Shown: positions 16,859 through 26,459 of the stretch, one piece after another
Numbering within the stretch: position 1 is the first letter of the stretch
Layout: every line of letters starts with the position of its first letter
From: Pseudomonas graminis
Lineage (GTDB): Bacteria; Pseudomonadota; Gammaproteobacteria; Pseudomonadales; Pseudomonadaceae
Assembly: GCF_900111735.1 (NCBI RefSeq)
Contig: NZ_FOHW01000004.1
Location: forward strand, 1-64,000
DNA length: 64,000 nt
Reading direction: 5' to 3'
Translations under genes and position numbers: made by a program
Notes under the pieces: model-generated
Told to the model about the DNA's origin: nothing
Seen by the model: only the letters and a program-made list of their open reading frames with translations
The model's database searches: none

Positions 16859-19048
16859 TCACGCACTCACTTCCCCACCCTGCTCAAACCGCTGCTGCAG
16901 CAAGTGCCGCGCCGCACCCGCATTGACGTAGCTTCCGATCAGTTCGGCCAGCTCGGGCAGCTTGAGCTTTTTGTCATCGCGGCAGAACCTGCTCATCGGC
17001 AGCATCAGCAACCGCTTTTTCTTGTTCAGCGCCACATCCGGTGCGAAGAACGAGCGGGAGGTCAGTTCCGGCAGAGGTGCGTCGTCTTCGAGCAGGATCG
17101 TCAGCATGACGACATTCCCCACCTGCAGGTTGAAGTCGGCGATGTCGCGAATTGGCAGCGGTGCCTTGAGGTTGGCGAACACAAAATGATCCGGCGTCAG
17201 CAGCAGCGCGGTTTTATGCGCGCGCCTGAACAAACGCAACCCAAAGGGCAACATGCACAGCATGATGAACAGAGCGATGCCGGCACCGACGAAGAACGGC
17301 TCCGTACCACGTCCCGCAGCACCGGGAAACAGCAAGGGTGCCAAGAGCAGGATCAGCCCCGCCACTGCCAGCAGGCCACTGAAGCCGATCAGAATTTGCC
17401 CCCGCAAACGCGCCCCCTCGTACAGGGCCACGTCGCCGGTTACGTTGCCGGCGTGGGTGCGCAACGCCTCAACGATCGCAGCGTCCTGCTGAACGTGATG
17501 GCTCAGATAATCCTGGGTCAGGCGACTGCGCAACACCTCGGGCTGAGCGAAATAGCGGTTCATGGCAGCGCAGGCCACTGCAGCATCGAGCGGCCGCGTG
17601 CCACTGCGCACGGCGTCGTCGATCGACACGTTGAGAGACGCCACGCGCTCGCCGTTCGAAGGATGGGTATCTGACGGATGCGGCAACTGCGTGGCCATTT
17701 CCTCTTCAGGGAGGGTCAGCGGCAGCGCAGCTATCTCATGCAGAAGTGTCGTGGGCAGATCCTGCACGGCGCTCTGCTCGGGGGTGATATTGGTCGCCTG
17801 GGCGATATGGGTGGCCAGGCGGTCCTGAAGCATCGGGTCGATGGCGGAAATACGCACCAGCGCCGAAGCGGCCGCCAGATTGCCCGCCAGCTGCGCACCG
17901 GCGGCATCGGCTTCCAGCTCACGCACACGGCTCCAGTGCATCACCGCGTGGTCGAAACTTTCCATGAAGTAGGCACCCAGCATGAACGCCGGGTGCAAGG
18001 TCGCCCGTTGCAGCCATTCGCTGTCGACCAGGGTCTGCCCGATCACCACCAGGCTGCGCTCGATGCCGTGGTAGATCGGCACGAAGCGCATGCTGAACTC
18101 GGTGTCCGCGCCCGCAAAATGCCCCAGCTCGTGACCGATGACGGCGGTGGTCTCGGCTTCATCGAGGATGCCCAGATAGGCCAAAGGCACATGCAGGGTG
18201 CGGCCGGTCAGAGTGGTGTTGGCCGGCGCGAGGGCGATGTCGCCGGAAGTGACGTAAAAGCCGGCGGCCATGCCCAACACGATGTGATCGGGCGGCAGTG
18301 CACCCAGTTTCAGGGCCAGATCCTTCACGTAAGCCCAGAGCACCGGCGCCTGATCGACGGTGACGGCCTCTCCCATCACGTCCATTGGCGTGGGCTGGAA
18401 CATGTTGAGCATGACGCGTAGCTGGGTGCCCATCTGCCAGATGGAGTACAGGCAGCCTGCGACGAGGACCATGGCGAAGAACATGAACTTCATTTCGCCG
18501 GCGGAGAGTTGCCCGGCGTGCCACACATTCAGCGCCTCGAACGCGACGAGGGCGGCAATGGCTGCCCCCATGACCACCACATGCCCGACCAGAACGAAGG
18601 GCAAGAGTCTGGTGACACGGGTGAAGCTGTGCAGCAGTTGCTCACGAGACTGCATGGCCCGTCGGCCCGCCCAGTTCAGAGCGAGCAAGCCGACGCCGCC
18701 CATCAAGGCAGCCAGCAAGCCCAGCGTGATCACACCGATTGCCAGCCAGACCATGACGTCGGTCAGCGGCAGCAGCGTGTCCAGCTCGCCCTGCAAATCA
18801 GCGACGCGGGACAACGCCTCCTTCACTTCCATTTGCTCGCCGTCGCCGACGTCCACCATCACGGGACGCGAACCGCTTTTGTCGGCAATGGCCTGGAGTT
18901 CCGGGCGGGCCCGATCGAGGTCAGCCTGATAACCCGCGTAGGTCAGGCGGTTGTCGGTGCTGCGTTGCAGCTCCCAGACCCCCAGCAGATTCAACGCAAG
19001 GGGGAATAAAACCAGTACAGCGATGAGCTTGAGTATTTTCATGTTCAT
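16859..19048 (-). CDS. M48 family membrane metallopeptidase
   Basis: A 729-residue zinc protease anchored in the inner membrane. Predicted helices lie at about 5-25, 98-125, 148-170, 188-207 and two at about 565-610. The zinc motif HELGH is at residues 306-310, and the third ligand glutamate is in RVRELEADAAG about 80 residues later. It is related to HtpX/Ste24-type peptidases but is much longer, with a large C-terminal domain after the last helices. ATG at 19048 follows AAAGGG. The next gene upstream on the same strand is a DUF3053 lipoprotein; a joint role in envelope quality control is only a guess. Confidence 0.9.
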   Translation of the reverse strand: MNMKILKLIAVLVLFPLALNLLGVWELQRSTDNRLTYAGYQADLDRARPELQAIADKSGSRPVMVDVGDGEQMEVKEALSRVADLQGELDTLLPLTDVMVWLAIGVITLGLLAALMGGVGLLALNWAGRRAMQSREQLLHSFTRVTRLLPFVLVGHVVVMGAAIAALVAFEALNVWHAGQLSAGEMKFMFFAMVLVAGCLYSIWQMGTQLRVMLNMFQPTPMDVMGEAVTVDQAPVLWAYVKDLALKLGALPPDHIVLGMAAGFYVTSGDIALAPANTTLTGRTLHVPLAYLGILDEAETTAVIGHELGHFAGADTEFSMRFVPIYHGIERSLVVIGQTLVDSEWLQRATLHPAFMLGAYFMESFDHAVMHWSRVRELEADAAGAQLAGNLAAASALVRISAIDPMLQDRLATHIAQATNITPEQSAVQDLPTTLLHEIAALPLTLPEEEMATQLPHPSDTHPSNGERVASLNVSIDDAVRSGTRPLDAAVACAAMNRYFAQPEVLRSRLTQDYLSHHVQQDAAIVEALRTHAGNVTGDVALYEGARLRGQILIGFSGLLAVAGLILLLAPLLFPGAAGRGTEPFFVGAGIALFIMLCMLPFGLRLFRRAHKTALLLTPDHFVFANLKAPLPIRDIADFNLQVGNVVMLTILLEDDAPLPELTSRSFFAPDVALNKKKRLLMLPMSRFCRDDKKLKLPELAELIGSYVNAGAARHLLQQRFEQGGEVSA

Positions 19049-19185
19049 GTGGCGGCCCTTTTCACAGCGCCGCCGAGTGCCTTCCCTGGCGCGCGCCTAC
19101 TTCCTTGAGCAGAGGTTTGATGCCCCTGCGTGCTTTCCAGAACCGATGCCTGCGCGGCGATGAGCTACGCAAGCATCGGCAAATA

Positions 19186-19887
19186 TCAGCGACCCAGCAA
19201 TACGGCCTGCATGCGTGTCTGCGCTTCCTGAACCACTTTGGCCTTGGCATTCAGGTCCTGCAGCAGCGTGTTCAATTCAGCCTGTACCTTGGCGTCCGTC
19301 ACTTGCACCGCCGAGCCATTGATCTGGATCTGCGCCTTGTGAGCGTCAACGTAGTCCGCCACTTTGAGGCCCGATTCGAAGGTGCCGTTGACTTGCGGCA
19401 TGACGGTCAGGAGTGCATTGGCCGGTACGGTGACGGTGCGATCGTAGGCGCTGTCATACACGGTCTTCAGATCGTCCGGCTGCTTGAGCTGGGCATGGGC
19501 TGCGTCGGCTTTCGCCAACTCTTGCTTGAGCTGCGCGATCAGGTCGTTCACACCGGTTTGCACCGTCTTGAGATCATCGCGGCGCTCGATCACGTCGCCC
19601 AATGAACGGAACGCGCCTTTCTGCACGAAGCCGTTCAGGGGTTTGGTGCTGGCGTCCATACCACTGTTGAAATCAGTGATCACAGCGTAGTCCCGGGTGT
19701 AATCGCCGAAAGACTTCGATTCGTCCGGGGTCAGCTTGGGCACGTGAACGCCCGGCTTGTCGATGATGCGTGTTTGCAGAAACTGCTTGAACGCGGCGCG
19801 CTGGTCAGGCTCGCTGCTGCCGCAAGCGGTCAGGAGCAGAGGCAGTGCGAGGGCGAGTAACCAGTGGCGGCTGAATGAGACGGTCAT
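19186..19887 (-). CDS. DUF3053 lipoprotein (YiaF-like)
   Basis: A 233-residue probable lipoprotein with the lipobox LLLTAC at about residues 17-22 followed by GSSEPDQRAAFKQFLQ. The rest matches the DUF3053 family, including the DYAVITDF block and AAHAQLKQPDDLKTVYD. The family is represented in E. coli by YiaF, whose function is unclear. Length is near the family norm. It is followed on the same strand by the M48 protease 137 bp away and preceded by a membrane protein gene. Confidence 0.88.
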   Translation of the reverse strand: MTVSFSRHWLLALALPLLLTACGSSEPDQRAAFKQFLQTRIIDKPGVHVPKLTPDESKSFGDYTRDYAVITDFNSGMDASTKPLNGFVQKGAFRSLGDVIERRDDLKTVQTGVNDLIAQLKQELAKADAAHAQLKQPDDLKTVYDSAYDRTVTVPANALLTVMPQVNGTFESGLKVADYVDAHKAQIQINGSAVQVTDAKVQAELNTLLQDLNAKAKVVQEAQTRMQAVLLGR

Positions 19888-20017
19888 CGTCGGAGAATCT
19901 CCAGGGAGTGAATAAACGCGGGCAGTTGGGTCTGCCCAAGGCTGTGAATGTCGACGCCTGGATGCCCGGGGCAGCCCCAGTCATCCATGAGCGAAGACGC
20001 GGTGGGTTGAACAGGGT

Positions 20018-20926
20018 TCAGGCGAACGCCGGCACAGTGGCTGGCCGCCCCCTCACGCTGCTCTCCATGAGCAGCCCAAGGGTACTGAGAAACACATCGA
20101 GGCTGAGGATGCCGGTTGCCACGGTCGACAGCACCACCTTGCCCGCCGCATCCCGAATCTCGATTGTCTCGTTCCAGGTGCTGTGATCCATGCTGCGCAG
20201 CGTAGACATCGGCACCACGCTGTTCTGAACCAGCACGGCGTCGCGGGAGACCACGATTGGCTGGGTATCTACGTGGAGGAAATCGCCGCCCATGCGCTTG
20301 CGCCAGACGTGCGCGGAATTGATGCAATTGAACGTGATGCTGCCACCGTCGTGAAGGGTATCGAGGACCACGGGCTGCCGCGCGTTGAGGTACAGCTCGC
20401 GGAAGGTTTCCATGAAGGTGGGAAAGCCTTTCAACGATGGCAGCACCCGGTGAAAGGGTTCGCTGGCAGTACGGCGGAAAGCCAGGTTGGTCATCAACCC
20501 GGTGTAAGCCACCTGCCCCGAACTGAACAGATAAACGTCCTGAATCTCGCTGAACGGCACATAGGTTCGGGCGCCACGGGTCGTGTGCGCAATGCCGTCT
20601 TCAAACAGCTCATAGCTCGTCTGGCGCTGCCTGTTCTGCCACACATAAAGCCCCAGCACGCCCAACCCGAGGACTGCCAGGAAAGCGCTGGTGGCATAAA
20701 TCATAAGGTCGGGGCTGGAAAAATTCAGCGTGGTGCCACGAGACGTGGTCAGCTCGACGGGGCCCGCAGCGCTGTGGGGCAACATCGTGCCCAGGTACAA
20801 GACGAATCCGGCCAGGCTCAGCAGGACCGCGCCGAAGACCAGCAGAAAAACCAGAAAGCCTTTGCCGTAGCTGAAACTGGCCACGCGCTGGCCAGTGGCA
20901 GGTGCCGCCGTTGAGGTTGTTTGCAT
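20018..20926 (-). CDS. hypothetical two-helix membrane protein
   Basis: A 302-residue protein I do not recognise. Two hydrophobic helices lie at about residues 22-45 and 78-98, flanking a short periplasmic loop. A soluble domain follows that contains YVPFSEIQDVYLFSSG and MSTLRSMDHSTWNETIEI, giving a PH-like beta-rich impression. I use ATG 20926; an upstream in-frame TTG at 20971 is less likely. It is co-oriented with the DUF3053 lipoprotein gene (130 bp gap), so the three minus-strand genes may be co-transcribed. Confidence 0.78.
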   Translation of the reverse strand: MQTTSTAAPATGQRVASFSYGKGFLVFLLVFGAVLLSLAGFVLYLGTMLPHSAAGPVELTTSRGTTLNFSSPDLMIYATSAFLAVLGLGVLGLYVWQNRQRQTSYELFEDGIAHTTRGARTYVPFSEIQDVYLFSSGQVAYTGLMTNLAFRRTASEPFHRVLPSLKGFPTFMETFRELYLNARQPVVLDTLHDGGSITFNCINSAHVWRKRMGGDFLHVDTQPIVVSRDAVLVQNSVVPMSTLRSMDHSTWNETIEIRDAAGKVVLSTVATGILSLDVFLSTLGLLMESSVRGRPATVPAFA

Positions 20927-21244
20927 GGCGACTTTGCATCCCTGTAAAAAGTGTGAATCAGCGCCGTCCAAATTGGCCTGGCGATGGGCTGCCTGGCGCC
21001 CTGATAAAAAACGTTGGCGCAGATAAATCCGTCTGTAACCGTGATGCTAGATAGCTTACGCAGAAATAAATTCCCTTTGGATCCCATTATTTTGTAATTT
21101 TGCGAAATGTTTCGCAGGCAGTGGGGCGGGTGCATCTGAGGACTTGAACCCCTCGCGCCGATCACTCTCAAATCAGCGCACCCAACCTTCAGGCTCAAGG
21201 AAGACAACGCCCATGAAAGACAAGACCCGCACAGGACTTCAGCC
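20927..21244. promoter_or_regulatory. divergent intergenic region with a perfect palindrome
   Basis: This gap holds promoters for the membrane protein gene and hscC. A perfect 7-2-7 inverted repeat, TGCGAAATGTTTCGCA, lies at 21101-21116, within an AT-rich patch, and looks like an operator. I cannot name the protein that would bind it. Confidence 0.45.
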
Positions 21245-22942
21245 ATGATTGTCGGGATTGACCTTGGCACCACCAACAGCCTGATCGCGCTCTGGAAAGA
21301 CGATGCCAGCGTGCTGGTGCCGAACGCGCTGGGCGAGCTGCTCACCCCCTCCGTGGTCGGCCTGGACGACGAGGGTCGGATTCTGGTCGGGCAAGCCGCT
21401 CGCGAACGCCTGCACACTCACCCTTCTCTGACCACCGCGTTGTTCAAACGCCACATGGGCAGCGCCCACCAGACGGCCCTCGGCGACCACCTGTTTCGTC
21501 CCGAAGAGCTTTCAGCGCTGGTGCTTAGAAGCCTCAAGGAGGACGTCGAGCGCGCCTATGGCGAGACGGTCGTTGAGGCGGTTATCAGTGTCCCCGCCTA
21601 CTTCAGCGATGCCCAACGCAAAGCCACGCGTATCGCAGGGGAACTGGCCGGCCTCAAGGTCGAGAAGCTGATCAACGAACCCACCGCCGCCGCCCTGGCG
21701 TTCGGCTTGCCGCAGCACGGCAAGGAAAGTTCGTTTCTGGTGTTCGACCTGGGGGGCGGGACGTTTGACGTGTCGATCCTTGAGCTCTTCGAGGGGGTCA
21801 TGGAAGTGCGTGCCAGTGCGGGCGACAACTTCCTCGGTGGCGAAGATTTTGACCGGCTGCTGGCCGAGGCTTTCGTTCGCTCCCAAGCCGAACAGCCAGG
21901 CTTTCCCACTCCCGAATCAATCACCCACGCGCTGCACCGCGAGGCCCAACGCCTGCGCATCGCCCTCGGCCAGGCGCGCAGCGGTGAGTTCGTCCTGCGC
22001 GTGGACGGCAGGGAGTGGCAGCACACCTTCAGCCAGGAGGACATCGCCGCGCTGTATGCGCCGTTGCTCGAGCGGTTGCGCAATCCGGTCGAGCGCGCCA
22101 TGCGCGATGCCAGGCTGCAGGTCGGCGATCTGGACGAAATCCTGTTGGTCGGCGGCACCACGCGTATGCCGCTGGTGCGCAAACTGGCGGCGGGCATGTT
22201 CGGGCGCTTTCCTTCGATCCAGCTCAACCCGGATGAAGCCGTGGCCCACGGCGCAGCGATACAGGCGGCGCTTAAATCCCGGAACGCGGCCCTGGAAGAA
22301 GTGGTGCTGACCGACGTCTGTTCCTACACCTTGGGCATTGAGGTCGCAGAACGGGTCGGCCGGCACCGTGAGTATGGGCACTATCTGCCGATCATCGAGC
22401 GCAACACCACCGTACCGGTCAGCCGGGTGAAGACCGTTTACTCTTCCGAAGCGGGACAAACCGGCGTGACGGTGAGCATCTTCCAGGGCGAAAGTCGTCT
22501 TGTGCGCGACAACATTCCTCTGGGCGAACTGGAGATTCCCCTTCCGCCGCGCAATGAAGGCAACGTCAGTCTCGACGTGCGCTTCACGTACGACAACAAC
22601 GGCATTCTTGAATGTCAGGTCACTATTCCCAGCACTGGCGATGCGTTCGCACTGGTGATCGAAAACAACCCCGGCGTGCTCAGCCCTGAAGAAATCGCCG
22701 AGCGCCTGCAAGCGCTCGCTGCGCTCAAGGTGCATCCGCGCGATCAGCAGATCAATACGCTGTTGATGGCGCGTCTGGAGCATCTCTATCAAGAGAGCCT
22801 GGGAGAACGCCGCGAACTGATCGGTGACTGGGCGAGCCAGTTTCAGCGCGCCCTCGACAGTCAGGACGAGCGCCTCATCCGGCAGACGCGCACGGAGTTG
22901 AACGAGCGGCTCAAGCAGCTGGAACATGGCGGGTGGCAATGA
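21245..22942 (+). CDS. hscC: Hsp70-class chaperone HscC
   Basis: A 565-residue Hsp70, the short HscC type rather than DnaK (about 640). The ATPase signatures are all present: IVGIDLGTTNSL at the start, AYFSDAQRKATR near 117-128 and VFDLGGGTFDVSILE near 165-179. The substrate domain is short and there is no DnaK C-terminal lid tail. The next gene, 3 bp downstream, encodes a J-protein, the same partnership as E. coli HscC with its DjlB/DjlC co-chaperones. ATG at 21245 follows AGGAC. Clients are not known. Confidence 0.9.
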   Translation: MIVGIDLGTTNSLIALWKDDASVLVPNALGELLTPSVVGLDDEGRILVGQAARERLHTHPSLTTALFKRHMGSAHQTALGDHLFRPEELSALVLRSLKEDVERAYGETVVEAVISVPAYFSDAQRKATRIAGELAGLKVEKLINEPTAAALAFGLPQHGKESSFLVFDLGGGTFDVSILELFEGVMEVRASAGDNFLGGEDFDRLLAEAFVRSQAEQPGFPTPESITHALHREAQRLRIALGQARSGEFVLRVDGREWQHTFSQEDIAALYAPLLERLRNPVERAMRDARLQVGDLDEILLVGGTTRMPLVRKLAAGMFGRFPSIQLNPDEAVAHGAAIQAALKSRNAALEEVVLTDVCSYTLGIEVAERVGRHREYGHYLPIIERNTTVPVSRVKTVYSSEAGQTGVTVSIFQGESRLVRDNIPLGELEIPLPPRNEGNVSLDVRFTYDNNGILECQVTIPSTGDAFALVIENNPGVLSPEEIAERLQALAALKVHPRDQQINTLLMARLEHLYQESLGERRELIGDWASQFQRALDSQDERLIRQTRTELNERLKQLEHGGWQ

Positions 22943-22945
22943 CCC

Positions 22946-24547
22946 ATGGACACGACGTTCGATTGCTGGAAGATTCTCGATCTCCCCGCCCGCTCCGATG
23001 AGCGCAGCGTTAAACGGCAGTACGCCAGACTGCTGAAGGTCACCCGCCCTGATGAAGACCCCGTCGCGTTTCAGCAACTGCGTGAAGCCTACGAACGCGC
23101 GTTGCAGCTAGCCCGTGAGGGCCCCGAGGACTGCGCAGACGGGGCAGCGATGAAAGAGACCTTGGCAGCGCCTCTGGTGGCAAGGCCCGCGCCTTTTGCC
23201 GGGCCGGTAGTGCGTTCGGCGCACGAACTGGCCGCCGATCTGCTTCAACGCTTTGACGACAACACCGTTGATGACTGCTGGAATGAAGCCATCGCAAAAG
23301 GCATCGAAGCGAACTTCGAAGCCTTGCTGTTTGTACGTTGCGTGAACGCGCCGGATGCGCACCCGAACCTGTTGCGATGGGGCCTCGAAACCCGCCAGTG
23401 GCTGACACCCTGGCAACAAGTTCGTCCTCGGCACTCCGATCAAGAGCAGCTCGGCCATTTGCTCTCCATGGGCTTGTACCGCAGGCTGGAGCAGCACATG
23501 GCGGCCGGCGATGAAACACGCTTCATCGAGTGCCTTGAGCGCCACAGTCGCCAAGGCTGGCTGGGCGATCTGGCCCGTCGTCAAACGCTGCAAAAGCAGG
23601 TGCTCGATCTTTTTCTCGAACATAAGAACTGGTCCCCCGCGTTGTTACAGCAGGTTCGGCGGCTGTTCGACTGGGCGGCAGCCGAAGCGGCTGTGCCTAT
23701 CATCGATGAGCAATGGCACGCCCTGCTCTGGCGCTGCGAAGAGAAGAAATGGCTGGACGAATTGCGTGCGCTCGCACGCCAGGGCGATCAGCATCCCGAC
23801 CCAGGCGCCACTGCTGCTGCGCTGTTCCTGACCGGTTCATCCGGGGAACGCCTGCAGGCACGCACCGCCACATTCACCGAGGCTGACTGGCAGGCTTGCG
23901 AACAATTATCCGAGGACTTCACGAAGCGGTTTCCCGACTGGCCCAAGAGATTTCCGGATCACAATCCATGGTTCTGGAAAGCACTGGTAGGACACGAAAG
24001 TCCGCAGCACGTGATGAAGCGAGCCTGCGCCGGCATGACAATCACCCTCGGCCTCGGAATGATGGATCGCCTGCAACCCGACGAGCTTCCCGTCATGGTG
24101 ATTATGTCGCCGCTCCTGATCCTGCTGGGGGTGCTGGCCGCTTACATGGGCAAATGGCTGTTGGAGCACTGGGTCACGTTCACGGAATCCTTCTACGACA
24201 TCGATCAACGCGTGAGCGCGTGGTGCGCACGCCACCAACTGACGCGGGATCGGCGTTATCTGGTGATCCGCAACAGCGTGCCGATGTTCGTCGTGGCTTT
24301 CACTCTATGGAAATGGCTCGGACTGCTCGGCGTGGTCACGTACGTGATTACTCTCCTGCTCGGCAAACTGCCAACCAGACGCGCGGCGCCGCTGGATCGG
24401 CAATACCGGTGGCGACGGCCGTTGCAAGCGATCTACCGGATTGCCGGGCTCAGTCCGCTGCAGTGGCTGTTCGGAGTTGTCATGGTCGTTGTGATCGTTT
24501 ACGTGCAACAGAACATGCCCGGCACGCTGCTGACCCAAGGTTCCTGA
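22946..24547 (+). CDS. membrane J-domain co-chaperone of HscC
   Basis: A 533-residue protein whose N-terminus (about 5-60) is a J-domain: DCWKILDLPA, then KRQYARLLK and AFQQLREAYERAL. The canonical HPD tripeptide reads RPDEDP, a form seen in the HscC-dedicated DjlB/DjlC group. A helical middle region follows, then several hydrophobic segments from about residue 355 to the end (ITLGLGMMDRL..., MVIMSPLLILLGVLAAYMG, LQWLFGVVMVVVIVYV). It starts 3 bp after hscC, so the two are co-translated. It probably recruits HscC to the membrane. Confidence 0.88.
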   Translation: MDTTFDCWKILDLPARSDERSVKRQYARLLKVTRPDEDPVAFQQLREAYERALQLAREGPEDCADGAAMKETLAAPLVARPAPFAGPVVRSAHELAADLLQRFDDNTVDDCWNEAIAKGIEANFEALLFVRCVNAPDAHPNLLRWGLETRQWLTPWQQVRPRHSDQEQLGHLLSMGLYRRLEQHMAAGDETRFIECLERHSRQGWLGDLARRQTLQKQVLDLFLEHKNWSPALLQQVRRLFDWAAAEAAVPIIDEQWHALLWRCEEKKWLDELRALARQGDQHPDPGATAAALFLTGSSGERLQARTATFTEADWQACEQLSEDFTKRFPDWPKRFPDHNPWFWKALVGHESPQHVMKRACAGMTITLGLGMMDRLQPDELPVMVIMSPLLILLGVLAAYMGKWLLEHWVTFTESFYDIDQRVSAWCARHQLTRDRRYLVIRNSVPMFVVAFTLWKWLGLLGVVTYVITLLLGKLPTRRAAPLDRQYRWRRPLQAIYRIAGLSPLQWLFGVVMVVVIVYVQQNMPGTLLTQGS

Positions 24548-24656
24548 GACCCGGCGATGCGCCGATTAGTCCGGCTGAACGATGCGCTTGGAGGCCTCGG
24601 CGGCAAAGCCCGAGGCCCCGTTCCCGGCATAGTCGCCCCACAGGCGCCGCATTGAC

Positions 24657-25601
24657 CTAGAGCCGAATATCCTCCGGCCGTTGAATCAGTGCCTCGATCC
24701 GGGTGCCGGTGACCTGCTCTTCATTGGAAAATCCGTCATAGCGCGCCAGCTCGCCAAAACCGATGCCGGTGAGCGCTTCAATCTGCGTAACGCTGCGTCG
24801 ATACGTCCTCAGTGCGCCAAACATCAGTTCCAGCTTGCCCAGCTCGCGGGTCTGGTCGATGACGTACGCGCTGGCCGAAGGTTTGCCGTCATCGCCGAGG
24901 AACGCGACGACTTTCCAGAAGGCTCGGGGAATTTGCACGCCCCGGTACAGCGGGTCGTCACTGCGCAGGACGGGTCCGGTGAAGACCGTGGCTCGCTCTT
25001 TCCAGCGGCGAGTGTTTCCCAGGATGAAGTCTTCGAGCTCCAGCCAGGTCTTCTGGTTGAAGGCCGACATCTGCGGCGAGCAGTTGGTGAAATGGAAAGT
25101 GTCCTGATTGGCGGTTTGCGCCTCGGCGCCCCAGTTGGGGTCCTGGCGGCGAACCAGATGACCGCGATCCAGCAGGTTGTCGCGGTACAGCTCGTCGCCA
25201 ATCTGCGCCTCGACCGGCAGGCGACCGTCGTAGGCCCAGGCGTCCTGACTCCGCACAATCTCGACGCTGCTGCCCCCCTCAATGTTCACGCCGACGTACA
25301 GCGCGATGCGCCGACTCCGGGACATGCTGACGGAAAAGTGGGTGTAATCCAGACGATTGCCCGGAGTGCCCACGGGAAACACGTCCTCCGCTGATGACGC
25401 CGTTGGCCACGGCACGACGAAGTCTCCGAGAAAATCGCCGCTGTAGCCGGACCGGCCTTCCAGCTCCGATGCCGGCGTGACCCGTGCTTGCGGGGTTGAG
25501 CGCAGCGCGGTGGCATGGGATGACGGGGCGGCCGTAATGGGCTGAAGATCAGCAAGACGGGGGCGATGGGCCAGGTCCACCTGAGCGTTATGTGTCGGCA
25601 T
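24657..25601 (-). CDS. DNA/RNA non-specific endonuclease (DRGH/NUC family)
   Basis: A 314-residue protein with a ββα-metal nuclease domain in the C-terminal two thirds. The catalytic motif LLDRGHLVRRQDPNWG contains the general-base histidine, and NQDTFHFTNCSPQ holds the metal-binding Asn. No signal peptide is evident; the first 90 residues are low-complexity. ATG 25601 follows AGAGGAAGCAGG, better than the longer open frame. No immunity-like partner is adjacent, so whether it is a toxin, a secreted scavenging nuclease or an intracellular enzyme is open. It is convergent with the J-protein gene. Confidence 0.88.
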   Translation of the reverse strand: MPTHNAQVDLAHRPRLADLQPITAAPSSHATALRSTPQARVTPASELEGRSGYSGDFLGDFVVPWPTASSAEDVFPVGTPGNRLDYTHFSVSMSRSRRIALYVGVNIEGGSSVEIVRSQDAWAYDGRLPVEAQIGDELYRDNLLDRGHLVRRQDPNWGAEAQTANQDTFHFTNCSPQMSAFNQKTWLELEDFILGNTRRWKERATVFTGPVLRSDDPLYRGVQIPRAFWKVVAFLGDDGKPSASAYVIDQTRELGKLELMFGALRTYRRSVTQIEALTGIGFGELARYDGFSNEEQVTGTRIEALIQRPEDIRL

Positions 25602-25734
25602 CCTGCTTCCTCTTGATTGATGAGGCCCGTTGGCGGGCCCTTTTGATACAACGCACACGATCATGTGCCGCAAAGTGTGAATATCACATGACCCTCGCTG
25701 GCTGGACAGCCGCTGGAGCAAATGCGGGTCTCAA

Positions 25735-26385
25735 TCCAGGACCGGCGTTAGCCGGGAAGGCGTCCGGCGCCACACTGCGAAGTTGAGGGTGTTCACGCCG
25801 GCCTCTTCCCGGCTGAAGCCGGTCCCACTAACTACAGCCCACGCATCCAGTCGGATTGGCGATGGCCCCTATTGTGGGACCAGCTTTAGCCGGGAAGACG
25901 TCAGTGGTTACGCCGCGAATTCAATGTTGGCAAGGCTGGCCTCTTCCTGGCTGAAGCCGGCCCCAATAACTGCAAGTCCACGCATCCAGTCGGATTGGTG
26001 ATGGCGCCTCATTGTGGGACCGGCTTTAGCCGGGAAGGCGTCCGGTGCCACACCGCGAAGTTGAGGGTGTTCACGCCGGCCTCTTCCCGGCTGAAGCCGG
26101 TCCCACTAACAGCACCACGCATCCAGTCGGATTGGCGATGGCTCCTTATTGTGGGACCGGCTTTAGCCGGGAAGGCGTCAGTGGTTACGCCGCGAATTCA
26201 ATGTTGGCAAGGCTGGCCTCTTCCTGGCTGAAGCCGGCCCCAATAACTGCAAGTCCACGCATCCAGTCGGATTGGCGATGGCGCCTCATTGTGGGACCGG
26301 CTTTAGCCGGGAAGGCGTCCGGTGCCACACCGCGAAGTTGAGGGTGTTCACGCCGGCCTCTTCCGGGCTGAAGCCGGCCTACTAC
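25735..26385. repeat. higher-order tandem array of REPINs
   Basis: Ten REP cores alternate in orientation (about 25735, 25805, 25874, 25943, 26014, 26083, 26151, 26219, 26291 and 26360). The sequences between them alternate between two versions, A and B. An A+B block of 277-278 bp is repeated: the same CCGGGAAGGCG occurs at 25752, 26030 and 26307. This gives two full blocks and a third partial one. It fills most of the 858-bp gap before the TSUP gene. Confidence 0.93.
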
Positions 26386-26459
26386 ACCGCACGCCTTGCA
26401 GGTAGAATGCTGCGCTTGCGGGCAGCCATTCTGCCCATCTGCCCGATAAGCGCCTTCCC

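Noticed and set aside
24593..24617. GGCCTCGG/CCGAGGCC hairpin between the J-protein and nuclease genes
   Set aside because: The stem is good but has no U-tract on either side, so I did not list it as a terminator.
24657..25601. Toxin-immunity or defence locus around the DRGH nuclease
   Set aside because: No adjacent small immunity-like gene, secretion marker or defence partner is visible; the neighbours are a J-protein gene and REP DNA.
25735..26385. Possible CRISPR array
   Set aside because: Repeats alternate in orientation and the spacers are themselves repeated. There are no unique spacers and no cas genes.
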